From contig NZ_BMTN01000002.1 in NCBI RefSeq assembly GCF_014649695.1, positions 310,001-374,000 on the forward strand: a DNA stretch of 64,000 bases. The letters are read 5' to 3'. A model generated the notes under the pieces. The model did no database searches. It was given only the letters and a program-made list of their open reading frames with translations, and was not told the origin of the DNA. Source of the stretch: Streptomyces kurssanovii. GTDB lineage: Bacteria; Actinomycetota; Actinomycetes; Streptomycetales; Streptomycetaceae. Positions 8,553-17,544 of this stretch are shown piece after piece (positions within the stretch are counted from its first letter, which is position 1; each line of letters opens with the position of its first letter). The position numbers were made by a program, and so were the translations under genes.

Positions 8553-8727
8553 GCTCGTTCCCCGTTCAGCTCCGGACACCGGGGTGTCCGGCGGCCGCAG
8601 ATCCCTACTGCTCCGTGCTCCTGCTGCTGGTGCTGGTGCTCGCTACTCCGTGTTCCTGCATGAGCACTCTAGCCACCACCGCCCAGGCAGTGAACACCGT
8701 TCCGGGGACCAATCACTGCCAGAGGTC

Positions 8728-8760
8728 TTGACAACCCGATTGGTCTGGACCAGTTTTTAC
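8728..8760 (+). promoter_or_regulatory. Chitinase promoter with DasR-like (dre) operator
   Basis: TTGACA (8728-8733) is a perfect -35 box. About 7 nt downstream lies TTGGTCTGGACCAGT (8740-8754), with the palindrome core TGGTCTGGACCA. From memory the DasR responsive element is ACTGGTCTAGACCACT, so the core matches at all but one position. The site sits between -35 and the expected -10, where a bound GntR-type repressor would block transcription until GlcN-phosphates appear. Confidence 0.85.
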
Positions 8761-8826
8761 GCCCAACGGTGGCCACCGTCCGCAAACCCCATCCCCACCC
8801 CCCAACTCCCCCACCGGAGGCCGCAA

Positions 8827-10572
8827 GTGGACCGCACCACACGCTCACGGAGATGGCCGGGTCCTGCCCGGAACCGCCCGGCGCGATCCGGCAGGAGGGC
8901 CCTGGGCGCCGGTCTGGCGCTCGCGGTCGGCACCGGGCTGACGCTCATGGGCACCGCCGGGACCGCGCAGGCCGCCGACGTCAACGTCGCCAAGAACGCC
9001 GGCTTCGAGTCGGGCCTCACCAACTGGTCCTGCTCCGGCGGCAGCGGTGCCGCCGTCTCCTCCCCGGTGCACAGCGGCGTCTCCGCGCTGAAGGCGACGC
9101 CCGCCGGCCAGGACAACGCCAAGTGCTCGCAGAGCGTCGCGGTCAAACCGAACTCGACGTACTCGCTGAGCGCGTGGGTGCAGGGCAGCTACGTGTACCT
9201 GGGGGCGAGCGGCACCGGGACGACGGACGTGTCCACCTGGACGCCGGGCGGCAGCAGCTGGACGAAGCTCACCACCTCCTTCACCACGGGCGCCAACACC
9301 ACGTCGGTGACCGTCTACACCCACGGCTGGTACGGCCAGGCCGCCTACTACGCCGACGACGTGAACGTCTTCGGCCCCGACGGCGGTGGCGGCACCGATC
9401 CGGACCCGGTGGTCCCGCCGGCGCCCGCGGCTCCCACCGTCGGCGCGGTGACGTCGTCCTCCGTGGCCCTCAGCTGGGGCGCGGTCTCCGGCGCGACCGG
9501 CTACAACGTCTACCGTGACGGCGCGAGGGTCCAGTCCGTCTCCGGTACATCGGCGACGGTGACCGGCCTCTCCGCGGACACCTCGTACCAGTTCCAGGTC
9601 ACGGCCACGAACACGGCGGGCGAGTCGGCCAAGTCGGCCGCGGTCACCGGCAGGACCGGACCCACGGGCGGCAACCCGGGCAACCCGGCGGTGCCGAAGC
9701 ACGCGCTGACGGGCTACTGGCAGAACTTCAACAACGGCGCCACCGTGCAGAAGCTGCGTGACGTGCAGTCGCAGTACGACATCATCGCGGTGTCGTTCGC
9801 CGACTCCACGAGCACGCCGGGCCAGATCGTCTTCAACCTCGACCCGGCCGTCGGATACGCCTCCGCCGCCGACTTCAAGGCGGACGTCGCCGCGAAGAAG
9901 GCCGCGGGCAAGTCCGTGATCATCTCGGTCGGCGGCGAGAAGGGCAACGTCACCATCAACAGTGACGCGTCCGCCACGGCCTTCGCGAACAGCGCCTATG
10001 CGCTGATGCAGGAGTACGGCTTCAGCGGGGTCGACATCGACCTGGAGCACGGCATCAACTCGACGTACCTGACCAAGGCGCTGCGCCAGCTGTCGCAGAA
10101 GGCGGGCTCGTCGCTGGTGCTGACGATGGCGCCGCAGACCATCGACATGCAGAACACCGGCACGGAGTACTTCAAGACCGCGCTGGCCGTGAAGGACATC
10201 CTCACCGTCGTCAACATGCAGTACTACAACAGCGGCTCGATGCTCGGCTGCGACGGCAAGGTGTACTCGCAGGGCTCGGTCGACTTCCTGACCGCGCTGG
10301 CCTGCATCCAGCTCGAGGGCGGCCTCGACGCTTCCCAGGTCGGCCTCGGAGTCCCGGCCTCCACCCGCGGAGCGGGAAGCGGCTACGTCGACCCGTCGAT
10401 CGTGAAGAACGCTCTCGACTGCCTTGCCCGCGGCACGAACTGCGGCTCGTTCAAGCCCTCGAAGACCTACCCGGGCCTGCGGGGCGCGATGACCTGGTCC
10501 ACCAACTGGGACGCGACGGCGGGCAACGCCTGGTCCAACGCGGTCGGACCGCACGTCCACAACCTGCCGTAA
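8827..10572 (+). CDS. Secreted chitinase, GH18 family
   Basis: The enzyme hydrolyses beta-1,4-GlcNAc bonds of chitin outside the cell. The start is GTG 8827 with GGAGG 6 nt upstream. The 581-residue product has a long Arg-rich signal peptide ending GTAQA-A near residue 50, a carbohydrate-binding beta-sandwich (about 51-180, beginning NAGFESGLTNW), a Gly/Pro linker, a fibronectin III domain (about 201-280) and a GH18 catalytic domain. The GH18 signature GVDIDLE is at 401-407, with the acid Glu407; MQYYN is the substrate-floor motif. The DasR-like site upstream fits control by chitin breakdown products. It ends at a strong hairpin. Confidence 0.95.
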   Translation: MDRTTRSRRWPGPARNRPARSGRRALGAGLALAVGTGLTLMGTAGTAQAADVNVAKNAGFESGLTNWSCSGGSGAAVSSPVHSGVSALKATPAGQDNAKCSQSVAVKPNSTYSLSAWVQGSYVYLGASGTGTTDVSTWTPGGSSWTKLTTSFTTGANTTSVTVYTHGWYGQAAYYADDVNVFGPDGGGGTDPDPVVPPAPAAPTVGAVTSSSVALSWGAVSGATGYNVYRDGARVQSVSGTSATVTGLSADTSYQFQVTATNTAGESAKSAAVTGRTGPTGGNPGNPAVPKHALTGYWQNFNNGATVQKLRDVQSQYDIIAVSFADSTSTPGQIVFNLDPAVGYASAADFKADVAAKKAAGKSVIISVGGEKGNVTINSDASATAFANSAYALMQEYGFSGVDIDLEHGINSTYLTKALRQLSQKAGSSLVLTMAPQTIDMQNTGTEYFKTALAVKDILTVVNMQYYNSGSMLGCDGKVYSQGSVDFLTALACIQLEGGLDASQVGLGVPASTRGAGSGYVDPSIVKNALDCLARGTNCGSFKPSKTYPGLRGAMTWSTNWDATAGNAWSNAVGPHVHNLP

Positions 10573-10585
10573 CACCCCCATGGAC

Positions 10586-10631
10586 GACGAGGGCCCGTAC
10601 CGCCGCTCCCCCGGCGGCACGGGCCCTCGTC
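10586..10631. terminator. Bidirectional terminator hairpin
   Basis: GACGAGGGCCCGT pairs with ACGGGCCCTCGTC around an inner CCGCCG/CGGCGG stem. It lies between the convergent chitinase and Nramp-like genes and could serve both. Confidence 0.85.
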
Positions 10632-10641
10632 GCATGCACGC

Positions 10642-11949
10642 TCACCAGGGCAGTTCGCGCACCTGCTGGACGCACAGCACGACGAACAGCAGCCCCGCGG
10701 CGGCCAGCATCACGTTGCTGAGGATGCCGTTGCGCCACTCGGCCGGAGTGCGTGAGGAGTTGAGCAGCCAGATCAGGGTGAGCGCCAGGAACGGCATGAA
10801 GAACGCGCCCAGCACGCCGTAGGCGACGACGAGGCCGAACGGCTGGTCCAGGAAGAGCAGTGCGATCGGCGGGAACGTCAGCCAGAGCAGATACGCCCGG
10901 AACGGCAGCGAGCGCTCCTTCAGGCCGGCCGCCACCTCCTCCACGGTGCCCTTCTCGACGGGTACGCCCTTGCGGTCGAGCCGCAAGCGCTCGACGAAGT
11001 CGGCGAACATCAGGCTGACGCCGTGCCACACGCCGATCAGGGACGAGAACGAGGTGGCGAAGAAGCCGACGAGGAACAGCTTGGCGGTCACCGCTCCGTA
11101 CTTGTCCTCCAGGATCGTCCCGAGGTCGATCAGCCCCCTGTCGCCCTTGGTGAGGGCGAGGTGGGAGGCGTGCAGCAGCTCGGCGCCGACGATGAGCATC
11201 GCGACGACGAAGACGCCGGTGGTGATGTAGGCGACCCGGTTGTCCAGGCGCATGACCTTCATCCAGCCGGTGTTGGTCCAGCCCTTGGCGTTGACCCAGT
11301 AGCCGTACGCGGCCATGGTGATCGTGCCGCCGACACCGCCGATCAGGCCGAGGGTGTAGAGCAGCGACCCGTCGGGCAGCACCGGGGCCAGGCCCGCCAA
11401 CGCGGCGCCGACGTCGGGCGTGACGCGGATCGCGACGTACACCACGACGACAAACATGATGCCGATGAGCGCCGTCATGACCTTCTCGAACACGGCGTAC
11501 CGGTTGAACCAGACGAAGACCAGGCCGACCAGGCCCGTCAGGACCGCCCACACCTTGAGGCTCGGGCCGTCCGGGAACAGGGCGACGATGGGGAGCGCGC
11601 TGGAGGACATCGCGGTGGCCCCGTAGACGAATCCCCAGACGACCACGTAGACGGCGAAGTAGACGGTGGTCCACTTCCCGAGGGACCGCCAGCCCTCGAA
11701 GAGGGTGCGCCCGGTCGCCAGGTGCCAGCGTCCGCACGCCTCGGCCAGCGAGATCTTGACGACGCAACCGATGACGGCCGCCCACATCAGCGTGTATCCG
11801 AACTTGCTGCCCGCGATCAGCGTCGCGACCAGGTCCCCGGCCCCGACACCGGTCGCCGCGACGACGATCCCGGGACCGATGTACTTCCAGCTCGACTTGC
11901 GCGGCACGGAGAGCGTCCCGTCCGCGTCCTGCTCGGTGGTGCCTGCCAT
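10642..11949 (-). CDS. Nramp-family metal transporter, divergent clade
   Basis: This 435-residue integral membrane protein has about 11 helices and the overall Nramp pattern. The first helix reads GPGIVVAATGVGAGDLVA, and helix 6 reads GTITMAAYGYWV. Classical Nramp proteins have DPGN in helix 1 and a Met-Pro-His metal site in helix 6; neither is present. Related proteins without these motifs include magnesium-type Nramp relatives, so the substrate should not be assumed to be manganese or iron. The ATG at 11949 has GGAAGG upstream. It is divergent from the carboxypeptidase gene and convergent with the chitinase. Confidence 0.85.
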   Translation of the reverse strand: MAGTTEQDADGTLSVPRKSSWKYIGPGIVVAATGVGAGDLVATLIAGSKFGYTLMWAAVIGCVVKISLAEACGRWHLATGRTLFEGWRSLGKWTTVYFAVYVVVWGFVYGATAMSSSALPIVALFPDGPSLKVWAVLTGLVGLVFVWFNRYAVFEKVMTALIGIMFVVVVYVAIRVTPDVGAALAGLAPVLPDGSLLYTLGLIGGVGGTITMAAYGYWVNAKGWTNTGWMKVMRLDNRVAYITTGVFVVAMLIVGAELLHASHLALTKGDRGLIDLGTILEDKYGAVTAKLFLVGFFATSFSSLIGVWHGVSLMFADFVERLRLDRKGVPVEKGTVEEVAAGLKERSLPFRAYLLWLTFPPIALLFLDQPFGLVVAYGVLGAFFMPFLALTLIWLLNSSRTPAEWRNGILSNVMLAAAGLLFVVLCVQQVRELPW

Positions 11950-12164
11950 GGCACAGCCGCCTTCCGCTCGTCCCAGGTGATCGCTGTCACCAAAGCGCCG
12001 CGCGGGTGATCGCGCAAGGGGCCGTACCGATCCTGCGGCGGCCAGGATCGGCCGAAGCTCTCCTTGACCCGAGCATGTCACCCCGACACGATGTGCTCGA
12101 ACACCGGCACAGACCCGCACGTCGCACCTGAGCACCCCCCACAACTCCCCACCCAGGAGACAGC

Positions 12165-13502
12165 ATGCGACTTCGCATACGTGCGAACCGGAGGAAGGCC
12201 GCCACCCTCGCGGCCGCCCTCGCGCTCGCGGTGGCCGCGCCCATCAGCGCAGGCGCCGCACCGTCACCGGACCGGCCGGCACCCGCCGCCGCCGAGGACG
12301 AGCAGATCAGGCAGTACCGGATCCACGGGCCCGACACCGTCGCCGAACGCACCGCCATCGCCCGCGCCGGTGTGTCGATCGACGAGGCCGACGACCACAC
12401 GGTCGTGGTCAGCGCAACGACGGCGGAGGCACGGCGGCTTCGCGCCCTCGGACACACTCTCGAGGCGCTGCCCGCGCCGCCGCGGCACCGCACGGCGGCG
12501 GACGTGAAGCCGTTCGACTTCCCGTCGGCCGACTCCCGCTACCACAACTACGCGGAGATGACGGCCGAGATCAACCAGCGCGTGGCGCAGTATCCGGACA
12601 TCATGAGCAAGCGGGTCATCGGCAAGAGCTACCAGGGCCGGGACATCGTCGCCGTCAAGATCAGTGACAACGTGGGCACGGACGAGAACGAGCCGGAGAT
12701 CCTCTTCACGCACCACCAGCACGCCCGCGAGCATCTCACCGTCGAGATGGCGCTCTACCTGCTGCGCGAGTTCGGCGAGGACTACGGCAGCGACTCGCGG
12801 ATCACCAATGCCGTGAACGGCCGGGAGATCTGGATCGTCCCGGACCTCAACCCGGACGGCGGCGAGTACGACATCGCCTCCGGCTCCTACCGCAGCTGGC
12901 GCAAGAACCGGCAGCCGAACTCCGGCTCGTCGTACGTCGGCACCGACATGAACCGCAACTGGAACTACAAGTGGGGCTGCTGCGGCGGCTCCTCGGGCTC
13001 GACCGGCTCGGAGACCTACCGCGGCAGGGCCGCCGAGTCCGCTCCCGAGGTGAAGGTCGTCGCTGACTTCGTCCGCAGCCGGGTGGTCGGCGGCAAGCAG
13101 CAGATCGCCACGGGCATCGACTTCCACACCTACAGCGAGCTGGTGCTCTGGCCGTTCGGCTGGACCAACGCCGACACCGCCCCCGGCATGACCCAGGACG
13201 ACCGTGACGCCTTCGCCGCGGTCGGCAGGAAGATGGCCGCGAGCAACGGCTACACCGCGGAGCAGTCGAGCGACCTCTACATCACCGACGGTTCGATCGA
13301 CGACTGGCTGTGGGGCAGCCAGAAGATCTTCGGGTACACCTTCGAGATGTACCCGGCCGGCTTCGGCGGCGGCGGCTTCTACCCGCCCGACGAGGTGATC
13401 GAGCGCGAGACGAGCCGCAACCGCGACGCGGTGCTCCAACTCCTGGAGAACTCGGACTGCATGTACCGCTCCATCGGCAAGGAGCAGCAGTACTGCGCCT
13501 GA
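12165..13502 (+). CDS. Secreted zinc carboxypeptidase (M14 family)
   Basis: The 445-residue preproprotein has a signal peptide ([23 protein letters not shown]), a propeptide of about 85 residues and an M14 catalytic domain from about residue 120. Zinc ligands are in HAREH (the HxxE motif) and in IDFHTYSE; the catalytic Glu is in TFEMYP. Substrate-binding residues are suggested by DMNRNW. It resembles carboxypeptidase T/SG types, which trim C-terminal residues from peptides outside the cell. AGGAGA lies upstream of the ATG. A 15-bp hairpin follows. Confidence 0.95.
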   Translation: MRLRIRANRRKAATLAAALALAVAAPISAGAAPSPDRPAPAAAEDEQIRQYRIHGPDTVAERTAIARAGVSIDEADDHTVVVSATTAEARRLRALGHTLEALPAPPRHRTAADVKPFDFPSADSRYHNYAEMTAEINQRVAQYPDIMSKRVIGKSYQGRDIVAVKISDNVGTDENEPEILFTHHQHAREHLTVEMALYLLREFGEDYGSDSRITNAVNGREIWIVPDLNPDGGEYDIASGSYRSWRKNRQPNSGSSYVGTDMNRNWNYKWGCCGGSSGSTGSETYRGRAAESAPEVKVVADFVRSRVVGGKQQIATGIDFHTYSELVLWPFGWTNADTAPGMTQDDRDAFAAVGRKMAASNGYTAEQSSDLYITDGSIDDWLWGSQKIFGYTFEMYPAGFGGGGFYPPDEVIERETSRNRDAVLQLLENSDCMYRSIGKEQQYCA

Positions 13503-13513
13503 CCGATCGACGA

Positions 13514-13549
13514 CCGGTGCCGCGCGGGACACCTCCCGCGCGGCACCGG
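13514..13549 (+). terminator. Terminator after carboxypeptidase
   Basis: A perfect 15-bp stem, CCGGTGCCGCGCGGG with its complement, and a 6-nt loop begin 12 nt after the stop codon. No T-tract follows, as is common in Streptomyces. Confidence 0.85.
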
Positions 13550-13748
13550 CACATCCGGGCACGAGTACGTCCGTCCGGGGAGCGCAATCCCTCCGGAGCG
13601 GCGAAAGGCAATCTTTCCAAAAGCGCCACAGGTACTGCGCACCGCCTCCGGGAGCCGCCGTTAGCGTTGCTCGCCGACCGGCCCAGCACGCTCAACGTGA
13701 ACAGGTCGCCGATGTCCTTGGCGGCGTAGTCAGCACAGGAAGAAGCAC

Positions 13749-14531
13749 ATGGACTACTGCTCCTCATGCCGTCGGCACCTCAACGGCGCCCTGGTGTGCC
13801 CCGGCTGCGGCGCGTACGCCCCTGACATAGCCCCGCCCACGCACCGCGTGGGGGCCACCGCGGCAACGGCCGCCACGGCCTGGGAGCCGTACGGGGCCGA
13901 GGAGTTCCCCGCGCGGCCGGAGGCCGCCTCTGTCATCGGCCAGGACAGCGCGACGGCGGGCGGCACGTCCACCGGGCAGGGCCGTGCCGCCCGCCGGCGG
14001 CAGCTGGCCCGCTGGAAGAAGAACAAGCGGCGGGCCGCCGCGGGCACGGCGCTCGCGATCGTCGGCGGCGCGCTGACGATCGCCGCGCTGCCCACCGACT
14101 CCGGCAAGGGCGGCGCGAGCGCGGCCGCCGCACCGGACCCGACGGTCCCGGACGAGGCCAGGAAGAGCCGGCCCGTCGCGTCCCCCGCTCAGCCCGCCGA
14201 ACGCGCCACGAAATCTGCCGGGCCCGGGCCGTCCGAGACCGCCGTCTCCGCCCCGCGGACCGCGCCTGCTTCCTCGGCCCCGACCACCGCACCCGACCGG
14301 GCGGCGCCTGCGCGCACCGTGTCCGCAGCGCCCGAGGCCCCGCAGGCCCGGCCGACGAAGACCCCCGACTCACCGACCACCGCGCCGGCGACGACGGACC
14401 CCGCCGTCCGGCCGTCCCCCACCGCGCCCGCCACGTCGGGATCCGGAGCCGACGAACCGCAGACCCGCCCGACGGACACGGCGACGACCTCCCCGGACAA
14501 GGTGTGCCTGCTCGTCCTTTGCCTCGGCTGA
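13749..14531 (+). CDS. Zinc-ribbon membrane protein with Pro/Thr-rich tail
   Basis: The 260-residue protein has a zinc ribbon at the very N-terminus (CSSC at 4-7 and CPGC near 17-20), a basic stretch RRRQLARWKKNKRR, one membrane helix (about residues 99-114), and then about 130 residues of Ala/Pro/Thr/Ser repeats that look extracytoplasmic and disordered. It ends CLLVLCLG, with two cysteines. AGGAAG precedes the ATG. I know of related unknown proteins in Streptomyces but no function. It converges with the next gene. Confidence 0.78.
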   Translation: MDYCSSCRRHLNGALVCPGCGAYAPDIAPPTHRVGATAATAATAWEPYGAEEFPARPEAASVIGQDSATAGGTSTGQGRAARRRQLARWKKNKRRAAAGTALAIVGGALTIAALPTDSGKGGASAAAAPDPTVPDEARKSRPVASPAQPAERATKSAGPGPSETAVSAPRTAPASSAPTTAPDRAAPARTVSAAPEAPQARPTKTPDSPTTAPATTDPAVRPSPTAPATSGSGADEPQTRPTDTATTSPDKVCLLVLCLG

Positions 14532-14552
14532 CCGGGGCCGCCCGCCGGGGCG

Positions 14553-15485
14553 TCACATGCCGGGGCCGCCGCCTCGGTAGTGGCCGAGCGTCAGGGCGAG
14601 CTGCTGCGACCACTCCCGGAGCTTCTTCTGCCGGCCGGCGCCGACCCGGCATTCGTGGAACACGCCGTTCCGGTGGGTCACTCCGACCAGCAGGCACAGA
14701 CCGCGGACGGTGTGGTGGACGGCCTGGACGTCCTGCCAGACGAAGTCGGTGACCACGTCCCGCTGGTCGAACGAGACACCCACCGCGTCGACGAGCACCG
14801 CGTTGTCCGCGTCCGCGGCGACGAACTCGGGCCCTTGGGGCGCCGCCGGGTTCCCTGGGTACGCCGCCGGGGCGACCGGGTTCATCGGGTACGCCGCCGG
14901 GGCCGCAGGGTTCATCGGGTACGCCGGCAGTGCGGCCGGGCTCATGGGGTGAGCGGGCGGGCCCGCCGGGCTCATGGGATACGCCGGGGCAGCCGGGCTC
15001 GCCGGATACGCCGGCGGGGCGGGCGGGCTCATGGGGTGAGCGGGCGGGCCCGCCGGGCTCATGGGATACGCCGGGGCAGCCGGGCTCGCCGGATACGCCG
15101 GCGGGGCGGGCGGGCTCGCCGGATACGCCGGCGCCACCGGCGGGAACCCGATCTGCGCCTGCGTCATCGGGACCGATTCGTGCGGGCGGTCCGGGTCGCA
15201 CCCGGGAAGCAGGGCCGCCATCGCCCGGCGCAACTCGTCCTCCGAACGGACGTCGTACAACGGCATCGTCGCGGGGCCGGACCCGAACTGCCAGACGGCG
15301 CCGGTCCGTTTCACCACGAGCTCGGGGCCGTTGCCGTACGTCATCGCGGACGTGTCCCCGTCCAGATACGCGTCCGGCTGGGTGCTGACCGCATAGGCGT
15401 ACCCGATGTCGGTGATCCGCCGTTCGGCATGCCGGGGGCCGTACCTGCCGTGGACCCAGTCACGCACCTGTTCGTATGTCAGCAC
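14553..15485 (-). CDS. Unknown protein with Pro/Ala-rich tandem-repeat linker
   Basis: The 310-residue product has an N-terminal domain of about 95 residues (YEQVRDWVHGRYG to DELRRAMAALLPG), a central linker of YPxxPxAPA-type repeats (about residues 115-215), and a C-terminal domain of about 90 residues with VTDFVWQDVQAVHHTVRG. The N-terminal domain faintly recalls small YrhB/Imm35-like immunity folds; this is only an impression. The linker contains two perfect 87-bp (29-residue) direct copies. The GTG start has no clear ribosome-binding site, but TAGGCT lies 6 nt before it, so leaderless translation is possible. No signal peptide or membrane helix. Confidence 0.72.
   Translation of the reverse strand: MLTYEQVRDWVHGRYGPRHAERRITDIGYAYAVSTQPDAYLDGDTSAMTYGNGPELVVKRTGAVWQFGSGPATMPLYDVRSEDELRRAMAALLPGCDPDRPHESVPMTQAQIGFPPVAPAYPASPPAPPAYPASPAAPAYPMSPAGPPAHPMSPPAPPAYPASPAAPAYPMSPAGPPAHPMSPAALPAYPMNPAAPAAYPMNPVAPAAYPGNPAAPQGPEFVAADADNAVLVDAVGVSFDQRDVVTDFVWQDVQAVHHTVRGLCLLVGVTHRNGVFHECRVGAGRQKKLREWSQQLALTLGHYRGGGPGM
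14941..15114. repeat. Two perfect 87-bp tandem copies inside a gene
   Basis: Positions 14941-15027 and 15028-15114 are identical. Each encodes 29 residues of Pro/Ala/Tyr/Met/Ser linker, so copy number can change without breaking the frame. Shorter degenerate YPxxP units flank them. Confidence 0.95.
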
Positions 15486-15498
15486 GCGCCGAGCCTAA

Positions 15499-15534
15499 GG
15501 GCAGGGGGGAGGGACGCGTCCCTCCCCCCTGCCC
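15499..15534 (-). terminator. Terminator after gntP-like gene
   Basis: A perfect 36-bp palindrome (GGGCAGGGGGGAGGGACG and its complement) starts about 10 nt after the permease stop. It lies just upstream of the next minus-strand gene, separating the two transcription units. Confidence 0.85.
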
Positions 15535-15543
15535 CTGGCGTCG

Positions 15544-17016
15544 CTAGACGACCAGACTCAGCGCCGCGGCGACCGCGAAGCCCGCGACCGACAGCACCGA
15601 CTCGAGGACCGTCCACGACTTGAGCGTGTCCCGTTCCGAGATGCCGAAGTACTTGGCGACGATCCAGAATCCGCCGTCGTTGACGTGCGAGGCGAAGATC
15701 GAACCCGCCGAGATCGCCATGATGACGAGCGCCAGGAACGCCTGCGAGTGGCCGCCGTTCTCGACGAGGGGCAGCACGATGCCGGCCGTGGTGACGATCG
15801 CGACCGTCGCCGAGCCCTGCGCCACGCGCAGCACCAGGGAGATCAGGTAGGCGAGCACGATGATCGGGAGACCGACGTCGTTGAAGGTGTCGGACAGCGC
15901 CTGCGCGACGCCGCTCGCCTTCAGGACCGCGCCGAACACACCGCCCGCGCCGACGACGAGCAGGATGTTGCCGACCGGCTTGAGGGACTGGGTGGAGACC
16001 GACTCGAGCGACTTGCGGGACCAGCCGCGCCGGATGCCGAGCAGCCAGTACGCCATGACCAGCGCGATCGTCAGGGCGACGAACGGGTTGCCGAAGAACT
16101 CGACGACCGAGCGGAGCGTGGACTCCTCGAGCGCGATGGAGGAGAACGTCGCGGCGAGGATCAGCACCAGCGGCGTACCGATGATGGCGAGGACGGTCCC
16201 GAGCGCGACCGGCGCCTCCTGCGGCTGCCGTCCCGCCGCCGCCTGCTCGGCGGCGACGGCGGCCTTGGCGTCCTCCGCGGCCTCCAGCATGTCCTGCGGG
16301 ACCTCGACGAACAGCCGCTTGCCGATCCAGGCGGCGTAGGCCCAGGCGGCGATGACGGCGGGGATGCCGACGACGATGCCCATGAGGATGACCCAGCCGA
16401 GGGAGACGTCGAACAAGCCGGCGGCGGCGACGGGACCGGGGTGCGGCGGGAGGAACGCGTGGGTCATCGACAGACCGGCCAGCAGCGGCATGGCGTAGAG
16501 GATGATCGACTTGCCGGAGCGCTTGGCCGCCGCGTAGACGATGGGCGCGAGGACGAAGATACCGACGTCGAAGAAGACCGGGATGCCGAAGATCAGGCCG
16601 GTGAGGCCCATGGCGAGCGGGGCCCGCTTCTCGCCGAAGAGATTCAGCAGGCGGGAGGACAACACCTCGGCGCCGCCGCTCACTTCGAGGATCGCACCGA
16701 GCATCGTGCCGAGGCCGATGATGATGGCGACATGGCCGAGGATGCCGCCCATGCCGGACTCGATGACCGAGACGGCCGCGGACTTCTGCACCGTGCCGAA
16801 GAGTTCGGTGACCGACAGGCCCGCCGCGAGGCCGACGGCTATGGAGACGGCGAGCAGCGCGACGAACGGCTGCAGCCGGACCTTGATGATCAGGACGAGC
16901 AGCAGCGCGATGCCGAGCGCGGCGACGGTCAGCAGACCGGCGGTGCCGTCGATGAGGGTGAGCAGTCCGCCCGTGTGCGGTATGGGGGGTGGGGGCGCGT
17001 CAGCGGCGAGGAACAT
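15544..17016 (-). CDS. GntP-family gluconate-type permease
   Basis: This 490-residue protein has about 13 hydrophobic segments and GntP-family motifs such as GIPVFFDVGIFVLAP, LPPHPGPVAAAG and a late SHVNDGGFW. The family imports gluconate, other sugar acids and in some members D-serine with protons. A soluble loop rich in Ala/Glu lies near residues 235-260. It is at the end of a minus-strand run with ridA, iclR and a PfkB kinase, about 120 nt after ridA. The substrate could be a 2-keto sugar acid used by the kinase or a D-amino acid used by the divergent genes. Confidence 0.9.
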   Translation of the reverse strand: MFLAADAPPPPIPHTGGLLTLIDGTAGLLTVAALGIALLLVLIIKVRLQPFVALLAVSIAVGLAAGLSVTELFGTVQKSAAVSVIESGMGGILGHVAIIIGLGTMLGAILEVSGGAEVLSSRLLNLFGEKRAPLAMGLTGLIFGIPVFFDVGIFVLAPIVYAAAKRSGKSIILYAMPLLAGLSMTHAFLPPHPGPVAAAGLFDVSLGWVILMGIVVGIPAVIAAWAYAAWIGKRLFVEVPQDMLEAAEDAKAAVAAEQAAAGRQPQEAPVALGTVLAIIGTPLVLILAATFSSIALEESTLRSVVEFFGNPFVALTIALVMAYWLLGIRRGWSRKSLESVSTQSLKPVGNILLVVGAGGVFGAVLKASGVAQALSDTFNDVGLPIIVLAYLISLVLRVAQGSATVAIVTTAGIVLPLVENGGHSQAFLALVIMAISAGSIFASHVNDGGFWIVAKYFGISERDTLKSWTVLESVLSVAGFAVAAALSLVV

Positions 17017-17139
17017 GGGGAGCGTCCGTTCAGGTGATTTCAGGCGGATCCAGGCGCTTTCCGCCTGTTTTCGGCAAGGGGGGAGCGCGGCACGGCGCTT
17101 CGGGGAGCGCCGTGCCGTGGAGCGGCGGGTTCAGGAAGA

Positions 17140-17544
17140 TCAGTCCAGGACGGCCAGGGCGTCGATCTCGATGAGCAGGCCGGCGGGGAGGCCGACGTAG
17201 ACGGTCGTACGGGCGGCGGGGGCGACCGTCAGATCCTTGAAGTACTCGTTGTAGATCTCGTTCATCTCGGCGAAGTGCGCCGTGTCCGTGAGGTAGACGC
17301 GGATCATCATCACGTCGTCCCAGCTCGCGCCGCCCTCCTCGAGGATCGCCTTGACGTTGGCGAAGGTCTGGAGGGTCTGCTCACGCAGGGTGGGTCCCGC
17401 GGGGGTGGGAGCCTTGCCCTCCTCGGCCGGCAGGAAGCCGACCTGACCGGCGACCTGGAGGATGTTGCCCTTGCGCACACCGTGGGAGAACGTGGCGGGC
17501 GGCGCGGTGTGGGTGCTCGGGGTGAGGGCGGTCTTCTCGGTCAT
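17140..17544 (-). CDS. RidA family enamine/imine deaminase
   Basis: The 134-residue protein contains the RidA/YjgF core: GNILQVAGQVGF, TLQTFANVKAILEEGGASWDDV, RVYLTD and ARTTVYVGLPAGLLIEIDALA, with the Arg that binds the carboxylate of 2-iminoacids. RidA proteins hydrolyse reactive enamines and imines made by PLP dehydratases, to 2-keto acids and ammonia. The start overlaps the iclR stop (ATGA). A PLP dehydratase-like gene is encoded divergently 2 kb away, so the two probably work in one pathway. Confidence 0.93.
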   Translation of the reverse strand: MTEKTALTPSTHTAPPATFSHGVRKGNILQVAGQVGFLPAEEGKAPTPAGPTLREQTLQTFANVKAILEEGGASWDDVMMIRVYLTDTAHFAEMNEIYNEYFKDLTVAPAARTTVYVGLPAGLLIEIDALAVLD

